Positions 33,039 through 42,116 of a stretch of 42,116 bases of DNA are shown here, in pieces (the first letter of the stretch is position 1; every line of letters starts with the position of its first letter). This DNA is from Streptosporangiales bacterium (GTDB lineage: Bacteria > Actinomycetota > Actinomycetes > Streptosporangiales > WHSR01): positions 1 to 42,116 of the forward strand of contig WHSR01000043.1 of assembly GCA_009379995.1 (NCBI GenBank), in the 5' to 3' direction. Under the pieces are notes generated by a model, which was not told the origin of the DNA, did not search any database, and saw only the letters and a list, made by a program, of their open reading frames with translations. Made by a program: the position numbers and the translations under genes.

Positions 33039-33995
33039 TCACGGCAGCCGCTCGGCCACCAGCTCGACGACCTGCTCGACGGTCTCGATGCCCGCACCCG
33101 CGGAGGGGTTGTGGTCGGAGAGCACAGCGATCAGCAGGTCACGGTGGGGACCGTAGATGCGCCCGATGCTGTCGATCACCCACAGGTCATGGTGGAACGC
33201 GGTGGGGAACCAACCGTTCTTCAGGGCCACCACGTCGCCTTTCCGGGCCGCGACGCTCACGCCCCACCGCTGCTCGTGCGTCACGTGGCGCATCAGGTCG
33301 AGGACGTAGCGCCGGTGCATGGCAAAAAGAGGGCTACCGCCGCGCACCAGCGACCTCAGCAGCCGAACCTGGTCGGCCGCGCTGGTCAGGGTGTTCGCCC
33401 AGTACACGGTCGCTGGCGGCATGGTCGACCGCAGTCCGAAACGCCGGTTCGCCGCGACCAGCCCAGATTGGCCCCCGATACGGCCCCAGAGGACGTCGGT
33501 CGCCTTGTTGTCGCTCCACTTGATCGACCGGGCGGCCAGCGCGCGCTCCTCGGCGGTCAGCTCGCGCTCGTCGGCCTGTGCCTGAAGCAGCAGCGTCATG
33601 AGGATGTCGACCTTGACCGCGCTGGCTGTGAAGCAACGCAGCCCCGGCTGGTAACGGAAAGAAAGATCGGAGACGCGCTCGTGGAAGGCGAGGGTCAGCT
33701 GCCCCGGCCGGCCGGCGAGGTAGCGGTCCAGGTCCCGCTCCAGGGCGCGGCGGGCCAGCGTGGGCGTCGGGGTGGCAGTAGGCGATGGCGTCGGGGTCGG
33801 GGTCGGGGTCGGGCTGGGCGTACGAGGTCGGGACGGGCTCGGCGAGGGGCTCGGCCCGGCACCCGCCGAGCCGAGCAGCCGCGTCGCCAACCCGTACCCG
33901 CCCGCCGTCAGCGCGGCCGACCCGGCCAGCACCAGGAACCCCCGTCTGCTGCGACGTCCGATGTGACGTCTGCTGCGATGCCGCCTCGTGCTCAT
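33039..33995 (-). CDS. Exported beta-lactamase-fold serine hydrolase
   Basis: A 318-residue secreted protein. The N-terminus has an arginine-rich signal with a twin-arginine stretch (RRSRRGFLVLAGSAALTAGGY), suggesting Tat export, followed by a Pro/Ser/Thr-rich linker (about residues 48-79). The catalytic domain has all class A beta-lactamase-type motifs: SAVK (Ser125-Lys128), SDN (161-163) and KNG (259-261; normally K-T/S-G). The missing second-shell glutamate typical of true beta-lactamases cannot be checked by eye, so D,D-peptidase- or esterase-like action on cell wall is also possible. Divergent from lhr with 167 bp between the starts. Confidence 0.88.
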   Translation of the reverse strand: MSTRRHRSRRHIGRRSRRGFLVLAGSAALTAGGYGLATRLLGSAGAGPSPSPSPSRPRTPSPTPTPTPTPSPTATPTPTLARRALERDLDRYLAGRPGQLTLAFHERVSDLSFRYQPGLRCFTASAVKVDILMTLLLQAQADERELTAEERALAARSIKWSDNKATDVLWGRIGGQSGLVAANRRFGLRSTMPPATVYWANTLTSAADQVRLLRSLVRGGSPLFAMHRRYVLDLMRHVTHEQRWGVSVAARKGDVVALKNGWFPTAFHHDLWVIDSIGRIYGPHRDLLIAVLSDHNPSAGAGIETVEQVVELVAERLP

Positions 33996-34162
33996 GCGGC
34001 TCAGGCCCCCTGCCCCGAACGGGTGCGGCCCCGCATGGCTGGGACGCTACCGGATCACTTCGGCGCGTGTGGGCTCGATCGCTTACCGCGATCCGCCCGG
34101 GCACTCCCGCCCGGTACGCCCGGTGCGGTCATTTTGTCGGTGGGACGAGCGAGGATAGGTAC

Positions 34163-37100
34163 ATGACCTCTCCGCTCGAGCCCTTCTCCCCCGCCACCCG
34201 CGCGTGGTTCGAGGAGGCATTCGCTGCGCCCACCGAGGCGCAGGCGGGAGCATGGCGCGCGGTGAGCCAGGGCGCGAGCGCCCTCGTCGTGGCGCCAACC
34301 GGATCGGGCAAGACCCTCGCGGCGTTTCTGTGGTCGATCGACCGGCTGGCCTCGACTCCGCGGCCAAGCGATCCCAAGCGCCGCTGCCGGGTGCTGTACG
34401 TGAGCCCGCTCAAGGCACTCGCCGTCGACATCGAGCGCAACCTGAGGGCGCCGCTCACCGGCATCGGGCGGGCCGCCGGACGCCTCGGCCTGCCGGAGCC
34501 GGACATCCGGGTCGCGGTACGCTCCGGTGACACACCCGCCGACGAGCGACGCCGGTTCGGGACCCACCCGCCCGACATCCTCATCACCACACCGGAGTCG
34601 CTCTTCCTCATCTTGACCTCGCGGGCGCGCGAGGCGCTGTACGGGGTGGAGACGGTGATCGTCGACGAGGTGCACGCCGTCGCCGGCACCAAGCGCGGCG
34701 CGCACCTCGCCCTCTCGCTGGAGCGCCTCGACGCCCTGCTCGACCATCCGGCCCGCCGCATCGGGCTGTCCGCCACGGTGCGCCCGGTCGAGGAGGTGGC
34801 CGCCTTCCTCGGCGGCAGCCGCGGGGTCACCGTGGTCCAGCCGCCGTACGACAAGGCCTTCGATCTGGGGGTCGTCGTCCCCGTCGAGGACATGGCCGAG
34901 CTTGGCGGGCCGGCCGGCGATCACGACGGGTCGGCGCTGTCCGCCAACCTGAAGTCGATCTGGCCGCACGTCGAGGAGCGGCTCCTCGACCTCATCGAGG
35001 AGCACCGGTCCACCATCGTCTTCGCGAACTCCCGCCGGCTGGCCGAGCGGCTGTGTGCCCGCCTCAACGAGCTCGCGTACGAACGGCGGTACGGCGTGGA
35101 CCCGCCCGAGGGCGACTCACCGGCTGAGACGCCGGCAGAAGTGCCGGGAGGGATGCCGGCGGAGATGATGGCCCAGGCCGGGTCGGCAAACGGCGTGCCG
35201 GTAGTTGTCGCCCGGGCCCACCACGGCTCGGTGTCCAAGGAGGAGCGGCGCCGCATCGAAAACGATCTCAAGGCGGGCCGGCTGCCCGCCGTCGTCGCCA
35301 CCAGCAGCCTGGAGCTGGGCATCGACATGGGTGCGGTGGATCTGGTGATCCAGGTGGAGTCCCCGCCGTCGGTGGCCAGCGGGCTGCAGCGGATCGGGCG
35401 GGCCGGCCATCAGGTCGGCGCCGTCTCACGAGGGGTGATCTTCCCGAAGTACCGCGGCGACCTCGTGCAGACCGCTGTCGTGGCCGAGCGGATGCGCGCG
35501 GGAGCGATCGAGGAGTTGACCTATCCCCGCAATCCGCTCGACGTTCTCGCCCAGCAGATCGTCGCCATGGTGGCGATGGACGAGTGGCGGGTCGACGACC
35601 TGGGCACCCTGGTGCGCCGCGCGGCGCCCTTCGCGAGCCTGCCGGCCTCGGCGCTGGAGGCCGTCCTCGACATGCTGGCCGGCCGCTACCCCAGCGAGGA
35701 GTTCGCCGAGCTCCGCCCGCGTCTGGTCTGGGACCGCCTGGCTGGCACGCTTCGCGCCCGGCCCGGCGCGCAGCGGCTCGCCGCGACGAGCGGCGGCACG
35801 ATCCCCGACCGGGGCCTGTTCGGGACCTTCATGGTGGGCGAGAAGAAGACCCGGGTGGGCGAGCTCGACGAAGAGATGGTGTACGAGTCCCGGGTCGGCG
35901 ACGTCTTCGTGCTCGGCGCGACCTCGTGGCGGATCGAGGACATCACGGCCGACCAGGTGCTCGTCTCCCCGGCGCCCGGGCAACCCGGGAAGCTTCCGTT
36001 CTGGAAGGGCGACACACCCGGACGGCCGGCCGAGCTCGGACGGGCGCTGGGCGCCTTCGTGCGCGAGGTCGGCCGGCGCATTCCGACCAAGGACGACCCC
36101 TCCGCTCTCGCCGCGGCCGCCGAGCGGGTCCGGGCCACCGGCCTAGACGCCTGGGCGACCGACAACCTCCTCCGGTACCTGGAGGAGCAGCGCGAGACCA
36201 CCGGCTACCTGCCGGACGACCGCACACTCGTGGTGGAGCGGTTCCGCGACGAGCTCGGCGACTGGCGATTCGTTGTGCACTCGCCGTACGGCGCACGGGT
36301 GCACGCCCCGTGGGCTCTCGCGATCGGCGCCCGGCTGCGTGCCCGCTACGGCGTCGACGTGCAGGCGGTACACGCCGACGACGGCATCGTGCTACGCGTC
36401 CCGGACACCGACACCATGGGGATCGGCGGCGCCGCCGGCATAGGGCTCGCCGACAGCACCTCCGGCGCGGGTTTCGCCGGCGGCGCCTCCGGTGCCGCAC
36501 CCCCCGCCGACGTCGCCATCTTCGACCCCGACGAGGTCGAAGGGCTCGTCACCGACGAGGCAGGGGGCTCCGCGCTGTTCGCCGCGCGATTCCGGGAGTG
36601 CGCGGCCCGGGCGCTCCTGCTGCCGCGCCGGCGCCCCGACCGGCGGACGCCGCTGTGGCAGCAGCGCCAACGGGCCTCGCATCTGCTCGCCGTCGCGGGC
36701 AAGTACGGCTCGTTCCCGATCGTGCTGGAGACGATGCGCGAGTGCCTCCAGGATGTCTTCGACGTTCCGGGACTGGTCCAGCTCATGCGGGACGTCGAGG
36801 CGCGCCGGGTGCGGCTGGTTGAGGTCGAAACGCAGACCCCGTCGCCGTTCGCCCGCTCGCTGCTGTTCGGCTACGTCGGGGCGTTCATGTACGAGGGCGA
36901 CGCACCGCTCGCCGAGCGCCGCGCACAGGCGCTCGCCCTCGACACCGCCCTGCTCGCCGAGCTGCTCGGCGGCTCACAGCTTCGCGAGCTGCTGGATCCG
37001 GAGGTCGTTGCGTCCACCAACCGGGAGCTGCAGAGGCTCACCGACGACCGCCGCGTCCGCGACGTCGAGGACACCGCCGACCTGCTCCGGGTGCTGGGGC

Positions 37101-38845
37101 CGCTGTCGACCGCGGAGGCCACCGAGCGGGGGGCGTCGCCGCGCTGGCTCGCCGAGCTCGAGGCGGCCCGCCGGGCGATCCGGGTGCGCGTCGCCGGTGA
37201 GGAACGCTGGGCGGTGGTCGAGGACGCCGGGCGCCTCCGCGACGCGCTCGGGGTGCCGCCGCCGGTGGGTGTTGCCGACGCGTTCCTGGAGCCCAGCCCA
37301 GACCCGCTGGCCGACCTGGTCGCCCGGTACGCCCGAAGCCGCGGCCCGTTCCACGCCACCGAGGCCGCGGCCCGGTACGGGCTCGGAGTGGCGGTGATCA
37401 ACGAGGCGCTGCGCCGGCTGGCCGCGAACGGGCGCGTCGCCGAGGGCGAGTTCCTGCCCGTCGAGATGCTGGGGCGACAGGGTGACGGGTCCGGAGGTAC
37501 GCGACCTCTCAGCAGCGAGTGGTGCGACGTCGAGGTGCTGCGGCTGCTGCGCCGCCGCTCCCTCGCCCGGCTCCGCAAGGAGGTCGAACCGTCGCCACCC
37601 GAGACGCTCGCCCGCTTCCTGCCCGCCTGGCATCACATCGGGACCGGGCGGCTGCGCGGCATGGACGCCCTCATCCAGGCGATCGAGCAGCTGCAGGGCG
37701 CGGCCGTGCCGGCCTCGATGCTGGAGACGCTGGTGCTGCCGGCTCGAGTGCCCGACTACTCCCCCGCCATGTTGGACGAGCTGACCGCCTCGGGTGAGGT
37801 GGTGTGGGCCGGGCAGGGCGGGCTTCCGGGCGGGGACGGCTGGGTGTCTCTTTATCTCAGCGATGCCGTTTCCCTGCTGCGGGCTCCGCCGGACGAGGAG
37901 GTGTCGCTCACTCCGCTGCACGAACGGGTACTGGAGACCATGGCCGGAGGAGGCGCCCTGTTCTTCCGGGCGCTGTCCGACCGGGTGCACTCACTGGACG
38001 ACCGGGTGCTCGTCGATGCGCTCTGGGACCTGGTCTGGGCCGGACGAATCACCAACGACACGCTGGCTCCGCTGCGGACGATGCTCGGCGCCGGCCGCGG
38101 CGGGCACCGGCCGCAGGCACGCCGGCTGCAGCGGCGCCGGCCGGCGATGCCCTCCCGTACCGGTCCGCCCACGGCGGCCGGGCGTTGGTGGGCGCTGCCG
38201 GAGCCGGACCCCGATCCGACCCGGAGGGCCCATGCTCTCGGCGAGACCGTACTTGAGCGGTACGGCGTGGTTACCCGGGGAGCCGTTACCGCCGAGCGCG
38301 TGCCGGGCGGATTCGCGGCCGTCTACCGGGTGCTGTCGACGTTCGAGGAGAGTGGGCGCTGCCGACGGGGTTACTTCGTGGAAGGCCTGGGTGCCGCCCA
38401 GTTCGCCCTGCCCGGCGCGATCGACAGGATGCGGACGTTCGCCGGCCGCGCCCCGGACGCCGAGGATTCTCCCCGCGCCGTCGTGCTCGCCGCGGCCGAC
38501 CCGGCGAACCCGTACGGCGCCGCGCTGCCCTGGCCCGCCCGTGAAGGCGAGGTGGCCAGCGGTCACAAGCCGGGCCGGAAGGCCGGTGCGCTCGTCGTCC
38601 TCGTCGACGGCTCGCTCCTGCTGTACGTCGAGAAGGGTGGGCGCACGCTGCTGTCGTGGAGCGACGAGCCGAGGACGCTCCAGCCGGCGGTCGACGCGCT
38701 CGCGCTCGCGGTCCGGGAAGGGGCGCTCGGCAAGCTGACGGTGGAGCGGGTCGACGGGGAGACGATCCTCGACTCCCCCCTCGCCCAGGCCCTGGAGGGC
38801 GCCGGATTCCACCCCACCCCCCGCGGCCTACGGCTGCGCGCATAG
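34163..38845 (+). CDS. lhr: Lhr-family large ATP-dependent helicase
   Basis: A 1560-residue superfamily-2 helicase. RecA-like domain 1 has Walker A 'APTGSGKT' (44-51), 'SPLKALAVDI' and the DEVH box (168-171), followed by 'SATV'. RecA-like domain 2 has 'VVVARAHHGSVSKEERRRIENDLKAGRLPAVVATSSLELGIDMGAVDLVIQVESPPSVASGLQRIGRAGH'. The Lhr-specific winged-helix/beta-barrel region and a long C-terminal half ('LARLRKEVEPSPPETLARFLPAWHHIG...LRGMDAL') complete the long bacterial form. It unwinds RNA:DNA hybrids and acts in DNA repair. ATG at 34163 begins the conserved region; the open frame extends upstream to 33785 only because it reads through the serine-hydrolase gene on the other strand. It is 77 % GC near its end. 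Confidence 0.94.
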   Translation: MTSPLEPFSPATRAWFEEAFAAPTEAQAGAWRAVSQGASALVVAPTGSGKTLAAFLWSIDRLASTPRPSDPKRRCRVLYVSPLKALAVDIERNLRAPLTGIGRAAGRLGLPEPDIRVAVRSGDTPADERRRFGTHPPDILITTPESLFLILTSRAREALYGVETVIVDEVHAVAGTKRGAHLALSLERLDALLDHPARRIGLSATVRPVEEVAAFLGGSRGVTVVQPPYDKAFDLGVVVPVEDMAELGGPAGDHDGSALSANLKSIWPHVEERLLDLIEEHRSTIVFANSRRLAERLCARLNELAYERRYGVDPPEGDSPAETPAEVPGGMPAEMMAQAGSANGVPVVVARAHHGSVSKEERRRIENDLKAGRLPAVVATSSLELGIDMGAVDLVIQVESPPSVASGLQRIGRAGHQVGAVSRGVIFPKYRGDLVQTAVVAERMRAGAIEELTYPRNPLDVLAQQIVAMVAMDEWRVDDLGTLVRRAAPFASLPASALEAVLDMLAGRYPSEEFAELRPRLVWDRLAGTLRARPGAQRLAATSGGTIPDRGLFGTFMVGEKKTRVGELDEEMVYESRVGDVFVLGATSWRIEDITADQVLVSPAPGQPGKLPFWKGDTPGRPAELGRALGAFVREVGRRIPTKDDPSALAAAAERVRATGLDAWATDNLLRYLEEQRETTGYLPDDRTLVVERFRDELGDWRFVVHSPYGARVHAPWALAIGARLRARYGVDVQAVHADDGIVLRVPDTDTMGIGGAAGIGLADSTSGAGFAGGASGAAPPADVAIFDPDEVEGLVTDEAGGSALFAARFRECAARALLLPRRRPDRRTPLWQQRQRASHLLAVAGKYGSFPIVLETMRECLQDVFDVPGLVQLMRDVEARRVRLVEVETQTPSPFARSLLFGYVGAFMYEGDAPLAERRAQALALDTALLAELLGGSQLRELLDPEVVASTNRELQRLTDDRRVRDVEDTADLLRVLGPLSTAEATERGASPRWLAELEAARRAIRVRVAGEERWAVVEDAGRLRDALGVPPPVGVADAFLEPSPDPLADLVARYARSRGPFHATEAAARYGLGVAVINEALRRLAANGRVAEGEFLPVEMLGRQGDGSGGTRPLSSEWCDVEVLRLLRRRSLARLRKEVEPSPPETLARFLPAWHHIGTGRLRGMDALIQAIEQLQGAAVPASMLETLVLPARVPDYSPAMLDELTASGEVVWAGQGGLPGGDGWVSLYLSDAVSLLRAPPDEEVSLTPLHERVLETMAGGGALFFRALSDRVHSLDDRVLVDALWDLVWAGRITNDTLAPLRTMLGAGRGGHRPQARRLQRRRPAMPSRTGPPTAAGRWWALPEPDPDPTRRAHALGETVLERYGVVTRGAVTAERVPGGFAAVYRVLSTFEESGRCRRGYFVEGLGAAQFALPGAIDRMRTFAGRAPDAEDSPRAVVLAAADPANPYGAALPWPAREGEVASGHKPGRKAGALVVLVDGSLLLYVEKGGRTLLSWSDEPRTLQPAVDALALAVREGALGKLTVERVDGETILDSPLAQALEGAGFHPTPRGLRLRA

Positions 38846-38868
38846 CCCACGTGGTCCGCCGCTCCTAC

Positions 38869-41800
38869 TCACTCTGCCAGGAGCGTCTTGACGATCGCGT
38901 CGATCTCGGCCGCGACGCCGTCCTCGGCGAGTGCTTCGCGGATGCGCCGACGTTGCGCCTCGAAGCGTTTGTCCGGCAGGACGACGCTGGCCGCGACGTG
39001 TTCTGCCCACGCGGCGAGCGCTACCAGTTGTTGGTGTGCGGCGTCGCCGGGGTCATACAACGGGATCGGCAGTTGGAAGATGTACTTGTCGAAGTCGCGC
39101 GGGTTGTGCTCCCCGCGGGCTTGTAGATGGCGGACCGCTATGGTGAGGACGGTCGAGTTCAGGATCGCGGTCAGGAAGCGCGCTTCATTGATACTGGCCG
39201 CTGCTCCCCAGTACAGCTTGTGATCGATTACCGCGGTCCGATCCGACACGATGGTCGCGGCGATGTACATGCCGCTCTTGCCGTAGACAACGCGATGATC
39301 GGCTGCCGGAAACTGTTGTGATACCCCATGGCGGTAGTCGAGCCGTTCCAGGAGACTCAGCCGTTCGGTTGAGCGGTTCTGGCTCCATACTATTTCAGCA
39401 GTTCGCCACCATTCGGCGAGCCCAGGGTAGAGGTCAAGCCGTTCGTCCTCGCCGTGTAGAAGACGCTGGCCGTCCCAGGGAATAACAGCCTCAAAAGGCT
39501 TGAGGCAGCGAAACGGCAGTATCGAGTCACCGAGATACAGCGGCCGGATGAACTGGTCTTCGACAGCTCCGCGTAGTTGGGAAGATTCTTCCACGGCCTT
39601 TTCTCCTTGGCGCTTCGGTGGCTTTGGAGGGCCCGCCTGCCTGCCCCAGCACCCAGCGGAAGGTTGTTATCAGGCTTGACGAGGAAGAGGAAGCGGGGCA
39701 CCACGGTCGCGCCTTGGAAGAACCATTTGGCGTACGGCGATCTTCGCTTTGCGGGTACCGGTGGCGATTCGCCGATCATTCGTGAGATGTGCGCGGTCGC
39801 CTCGGCTCGGGAAGCGGTCTTTGTTTCGAACCTTCCGGACCATACCTCCGGCACCTGGGTGAGAGGCACGGCACCCACGTTGCTCTTCTCACGCCGGCCG
39901 AAGACTGCCCCGACGGACTGCCGGAAGAAGGCTGGCTTGACCATGTGAAGGTCCCAGGGCCGGTCGAAGGCAACCTTCACTGGTTCCGCCTGAACGGGGT
40001 AGTGGCCGGTACGGAACCCTGTGTACTGGCGCCGGGACAGGACCGCCAACGGCATGACGTACCCAAACCGGCCGCCCGTCCGCAGGTACCTCTCGATGCA
40101 GCGCGCGACAAACAGGGCGGACAGGTCCTGGTTGGTCGCGACCGTAGCACCGGCCCACATCTTCCGATCGCAGCTCATCCTGCGGAAGGACACCTGCTGG
40201 GGCCGGGTCATGAAGCGGTAGGCCAGCCAGGGGGGTTGCCGAGGAGAACATCGACTCGATTGTCCGGCCGTGCCAGCCAGGCCGGACGAGCCACGTTGCG
40301 GACGTAGTAGCCCCAAATGTGGTCCTTGCCTTTGTCGTGCAGCTCGCACATGTTCCGGAACGTCCGCTCCAGCACCGGACGGTCATCGTCATGGATCTCG
40401 AATCGGTCGAATATTGCGGTCGGCGACGTTGCAGGGGTGCCGCGTTCGCGCTCGGTGGCCTTGTCGGCCAGTTCGCTGACGAGCTGGTTGAAACGTCCGG
40501 CGTTCGCCACGAGGCCGTCGGGAAACCTTAGCTGTCTGGCTGGGTCAACCTCGCCGGCGGAGGCGGGATCATCGATGAACGACTCGTGGTCAAGATCGGT
40601 CAGGACACCGAGGCCCTCGTCGGACCACAAGACCGACTCCTTGCCCCACCGTAGTGAGTCAGCCAAGTACACGGACACGCTAAACGCTGGCCGGTCACTG
40701 GCTTGCAGTCTGTCCGTGCCTATGGCGAGCAGGTAGGTCACCCGAGCCAGCGTGACGGCGACGGGATGTACGTCAAACCCGATCACGTGGTCCCCGACCT
40801 CTCGGACGACGTCAGGCCCAAGTCTGCCCGCTGCTTCCGCCGCCGCGATGTAGCGCCGGGCCGCGTGGAAGAGGAATGTGCCGCTACCGCAACTCGCGTC
40901 CAGCACCCGCTGGTTGACCGGGTCATCCGCGCACTTGTCGATGATCTCTTCGGCCAGCCAGTCTGGTGTGTAGTACTCACCGAATTGGTGGCGGATGTGC
41001 TCAGGAATGATCGATTCGTAGAGCGCTTTCATGACGTCGTGCTCGACCTGACCCCAAGCGAAGCGGGTCAGTCGCCGGGCGAGGTCCTTGATGAACTGCT
41101 CACCACCGGGAACCTCGACGATCCAGCCGAAGAAATCGGACTCGACGACACCTCCGATCTGAGACTGGGCGAAGAGCTCGCCCGACATGATCGTGGCTGC
41201 GCTGATCGTGGGGGCTTCGGGCTGGAAACCCACCACGGCATGGCCGATCACATCGGCCATCGTCACCAGAAGCGTGTGGTTAACAAATAGCCAGTCATCG
41301 TCGGTAAAGCCGGTACCCGAAGCCGTAGTCAGCAGCTTCGCCCACATGTCGCGTTTCACCCTGACGGTCGGCAGGTTCCGAGACCTCGCGTAGATCGCCG
41401 CCAGCTCCGCGGAGTCGAGGGCGTACGACGGGCTGCCAGCCCCCAGCTTACGATCGATCTCACCGGGAGTCGGCTTGATTCGCCGGCCGGCGGCAAGCAC
41501 CGCCTCAAGCCATGACAGCAGCTCATCGACATCTGGGTTGGACGGATCGATTGCGCGCGTCGCCTTTTCGACCTGCTGAAGCCTGTCGTCAATGCGATGG
41601 TAGAGGCGCCACTCGGCGCCATCGGTCAGCACACCTACGTACCGCCGGCCAGTCTGCCGTATGCGGGTCGCGAGATAGCCATCCAGCATATGCTCGGCAA
41701 GCTTCACCACCCCGCTGGCCCGCAGATCCTTTCTGGCTTCGATGACAGCGCGACTCGCCTCGACGTCGATGCGGTGCTCTTCGCCGACGCGGGTTCCTGG

Positions 41801-41979
41801 TGTGGCGTCGATGTCGTGCTCCTCAAGCCCGAGGCCGCCGGTCAGGAGTAAGCGCCTGACGTCGGCCAGGACCCCAGCATCGGTTCGGGTTCGGGTACGC
41901 TCGGCGAGGCGCCGAAGCAGCAGTTGGAATTCCGAACCCGCGGCGGCGTCAGCCGAACGGAGCTGTGGCCATCGGTCTA
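38869..41979 (-). pseudogene. Frameshifted Type IIG-like restriction-modification gene
   Basis: One gene broken into three frames: 41979-40230, 40229-about 39581, about 39580-38869. N-terminal part: a PD-(D/E)xK-like nuclease stretch ('RIDVEASRAVIEARKDL'). Middle: an N6-adenine methyltransferase with 'FGEYYTPDWLAEEIIDKC', SAM motif 'VLDASCGSGTFLFHAARR' and motif IV 'VLLGNPP'. At 40230-40235 one C is missing from a C-run, so NPPW reads NPPG and a stop follows at 40208; the next frame resumes 'PPWLAYRFMTR'. A second missing base near 39579-39581 splits 'PWKNLP' from 'QLRGAVEDQFIRPLYLGDSILPFRCL'. C-terminal part is a target-recognition-like region. The 5' end lacks any start and abuts an IS630-type element. 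GC is lower (35 of 60 at 39541-39600). The open pieces 40208-41710, 39390-40349 and 38869-39594 could be misread as separate genes. Confidence 0.85.
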
Positions 41980-42116
41980 GTGTTCTGAGTCATTAATTCA
42001 TCTTTAGCTGTTACTGTTGGGTGATGCCGAGTCCGAAGCTTGCGCCGGTAGAGCTGTCGGTGGAGGAGCGGCAGGCGCTGGAAGGCTGGACGCGTCGTCG
42101 GAAGACTGCCCAGGCG
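41980..42116 (+). mobile_element. Left end of an IS630-family insertion sequence
   Basis: The transposase N-terminus at 42024 and an AT-rich 40-bp stretch before it (about 41980-42023) mark the left end of an IS630-type element that continues past the window. IS630 elements insert at TA; a TA lies at 41978-41979, exactly where the homology of the restriction-modification gene stops. The terminal inverted repeat and the other end are not visible. Confidence 0.6.
42024..42116 (+). CDS. IS630-family transposase, N-terminal fragment (runs off the window)
   Basis: The 31 codons visible read 'MPSPKLAPVELSVEERQALEGWTRRRKTAQA' in two parts: 'MPSPKLAPVELSVEERQALE' and 'GWTRRRKTAQA'. This is the characteristic opening of actinobacterial IS630-family transposases, in which an N-terminal helix-turn-helix precedes a DDE catalytic domain (not visible here). 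The ATG is at 42024 with GTTGGGTG before it. The gene is cut by the window edge, so its integrity is unknown. Confidence 0.82.
   Translation, partial: MPSPKLAPVELSVEERQALEGWTRRRKTAQA

Noticed and set aside
33760..33850. Short tandem repeats (GTCGGG-like), considered as a CRISPR or satellite
   Set aside because: They encode the Pro/Ser/Thr linker of the exported hydrolase; there are no spacers.
33785..34162. Upstream extension of the Lhr frame
   Set aside because: It runs antisense through the serine hydrolase's linker and signal region, has no helicase similarity, and the conserved N-terminus begins at 34163.
39390..40349. Separate gene in the middle of the restriction-modification region
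   Set aside because: Its first 38 or so residues are an out-of-frame reading, and the rest continues the methyltransferase after NPP; it is a piece of one broken gene.

Overview
High-GC actinomycete chromosome (about 70-77 % GC in core genes, frequent GTG and TTG starts). The neighbourhood recA-recX-rny / amino-acid ABC transporter / miaB-miaA-dapF and an actinobacterial DUF3046 gene next to recA point to a filamentous actinomycete, perhaps Streptosporangiales-like; the exact genus cannot be told from this window.

Layout. (1) Positions 1-~5990: right part of an integrative, probably conjugative element. It carries a replication-relaxation protein, a VirD4/TraG-type coupling ATPase and a small J-domain protein joined by 4-bp stop/start overlaps, then a membrane protein of unknown function and a large serine integrase at the right end. 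(2) 6021-12133: a rightward catabolic/uptake operon made of an IclR regulator, a class III CoA-transferase, an HMG-CoA-lyase-like enzyme and a complete tripartite tricarboxylate transporter (TctC, TctB, TctA). Together they look like import, CoA activation and aldol-type cleavage of a small branched carboxylate. (3) 12156-16009: a convergent leftward set with two acyl-CoA dehydrogenases (one with a 5' frameshift, one with an internal in-frame deletion), an SDR dehydrogenase and a SCO6745-like protein. (4) 16056-20365: dapF, miaA, an MT0933-type antitoxin-like gene on the opposite strand, an extradiol-dioxygenase-like gene and miaB. (5) 20487-24854: an Aap/Bzt-type polar amino-acid ABC transporter. 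(6) 24943-27000: an S9 peptidase, overlapping tail-to-tail with rny. (7) 26957-31734: rny, recX and a recA split by a 365-residue homing-endonuclease intein; a perfect LexA box lies upstream of recA. (8) 31975-33995: tandem paralogous small membrane proteins, DUF3046 and an exported beta-lactamase-fold serine hydrolase. (9) 34163-38845: Lhr helicase. (10) 38869-42116: a lower-GC, frameshifted Type IIG-like restriction-modification gene whose 5' end abuts an IS630-family element that runs off the window.

The most unusual recurring signal is a sequence-conserved core, TTCTGCAAGATCACG, found at three separate gene ends (12133, 18169, 24869). Each copy lies in a different hairpin and at a position expected for a terminator. 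In one copy the repeat also encodes the C-terminus of TctA.
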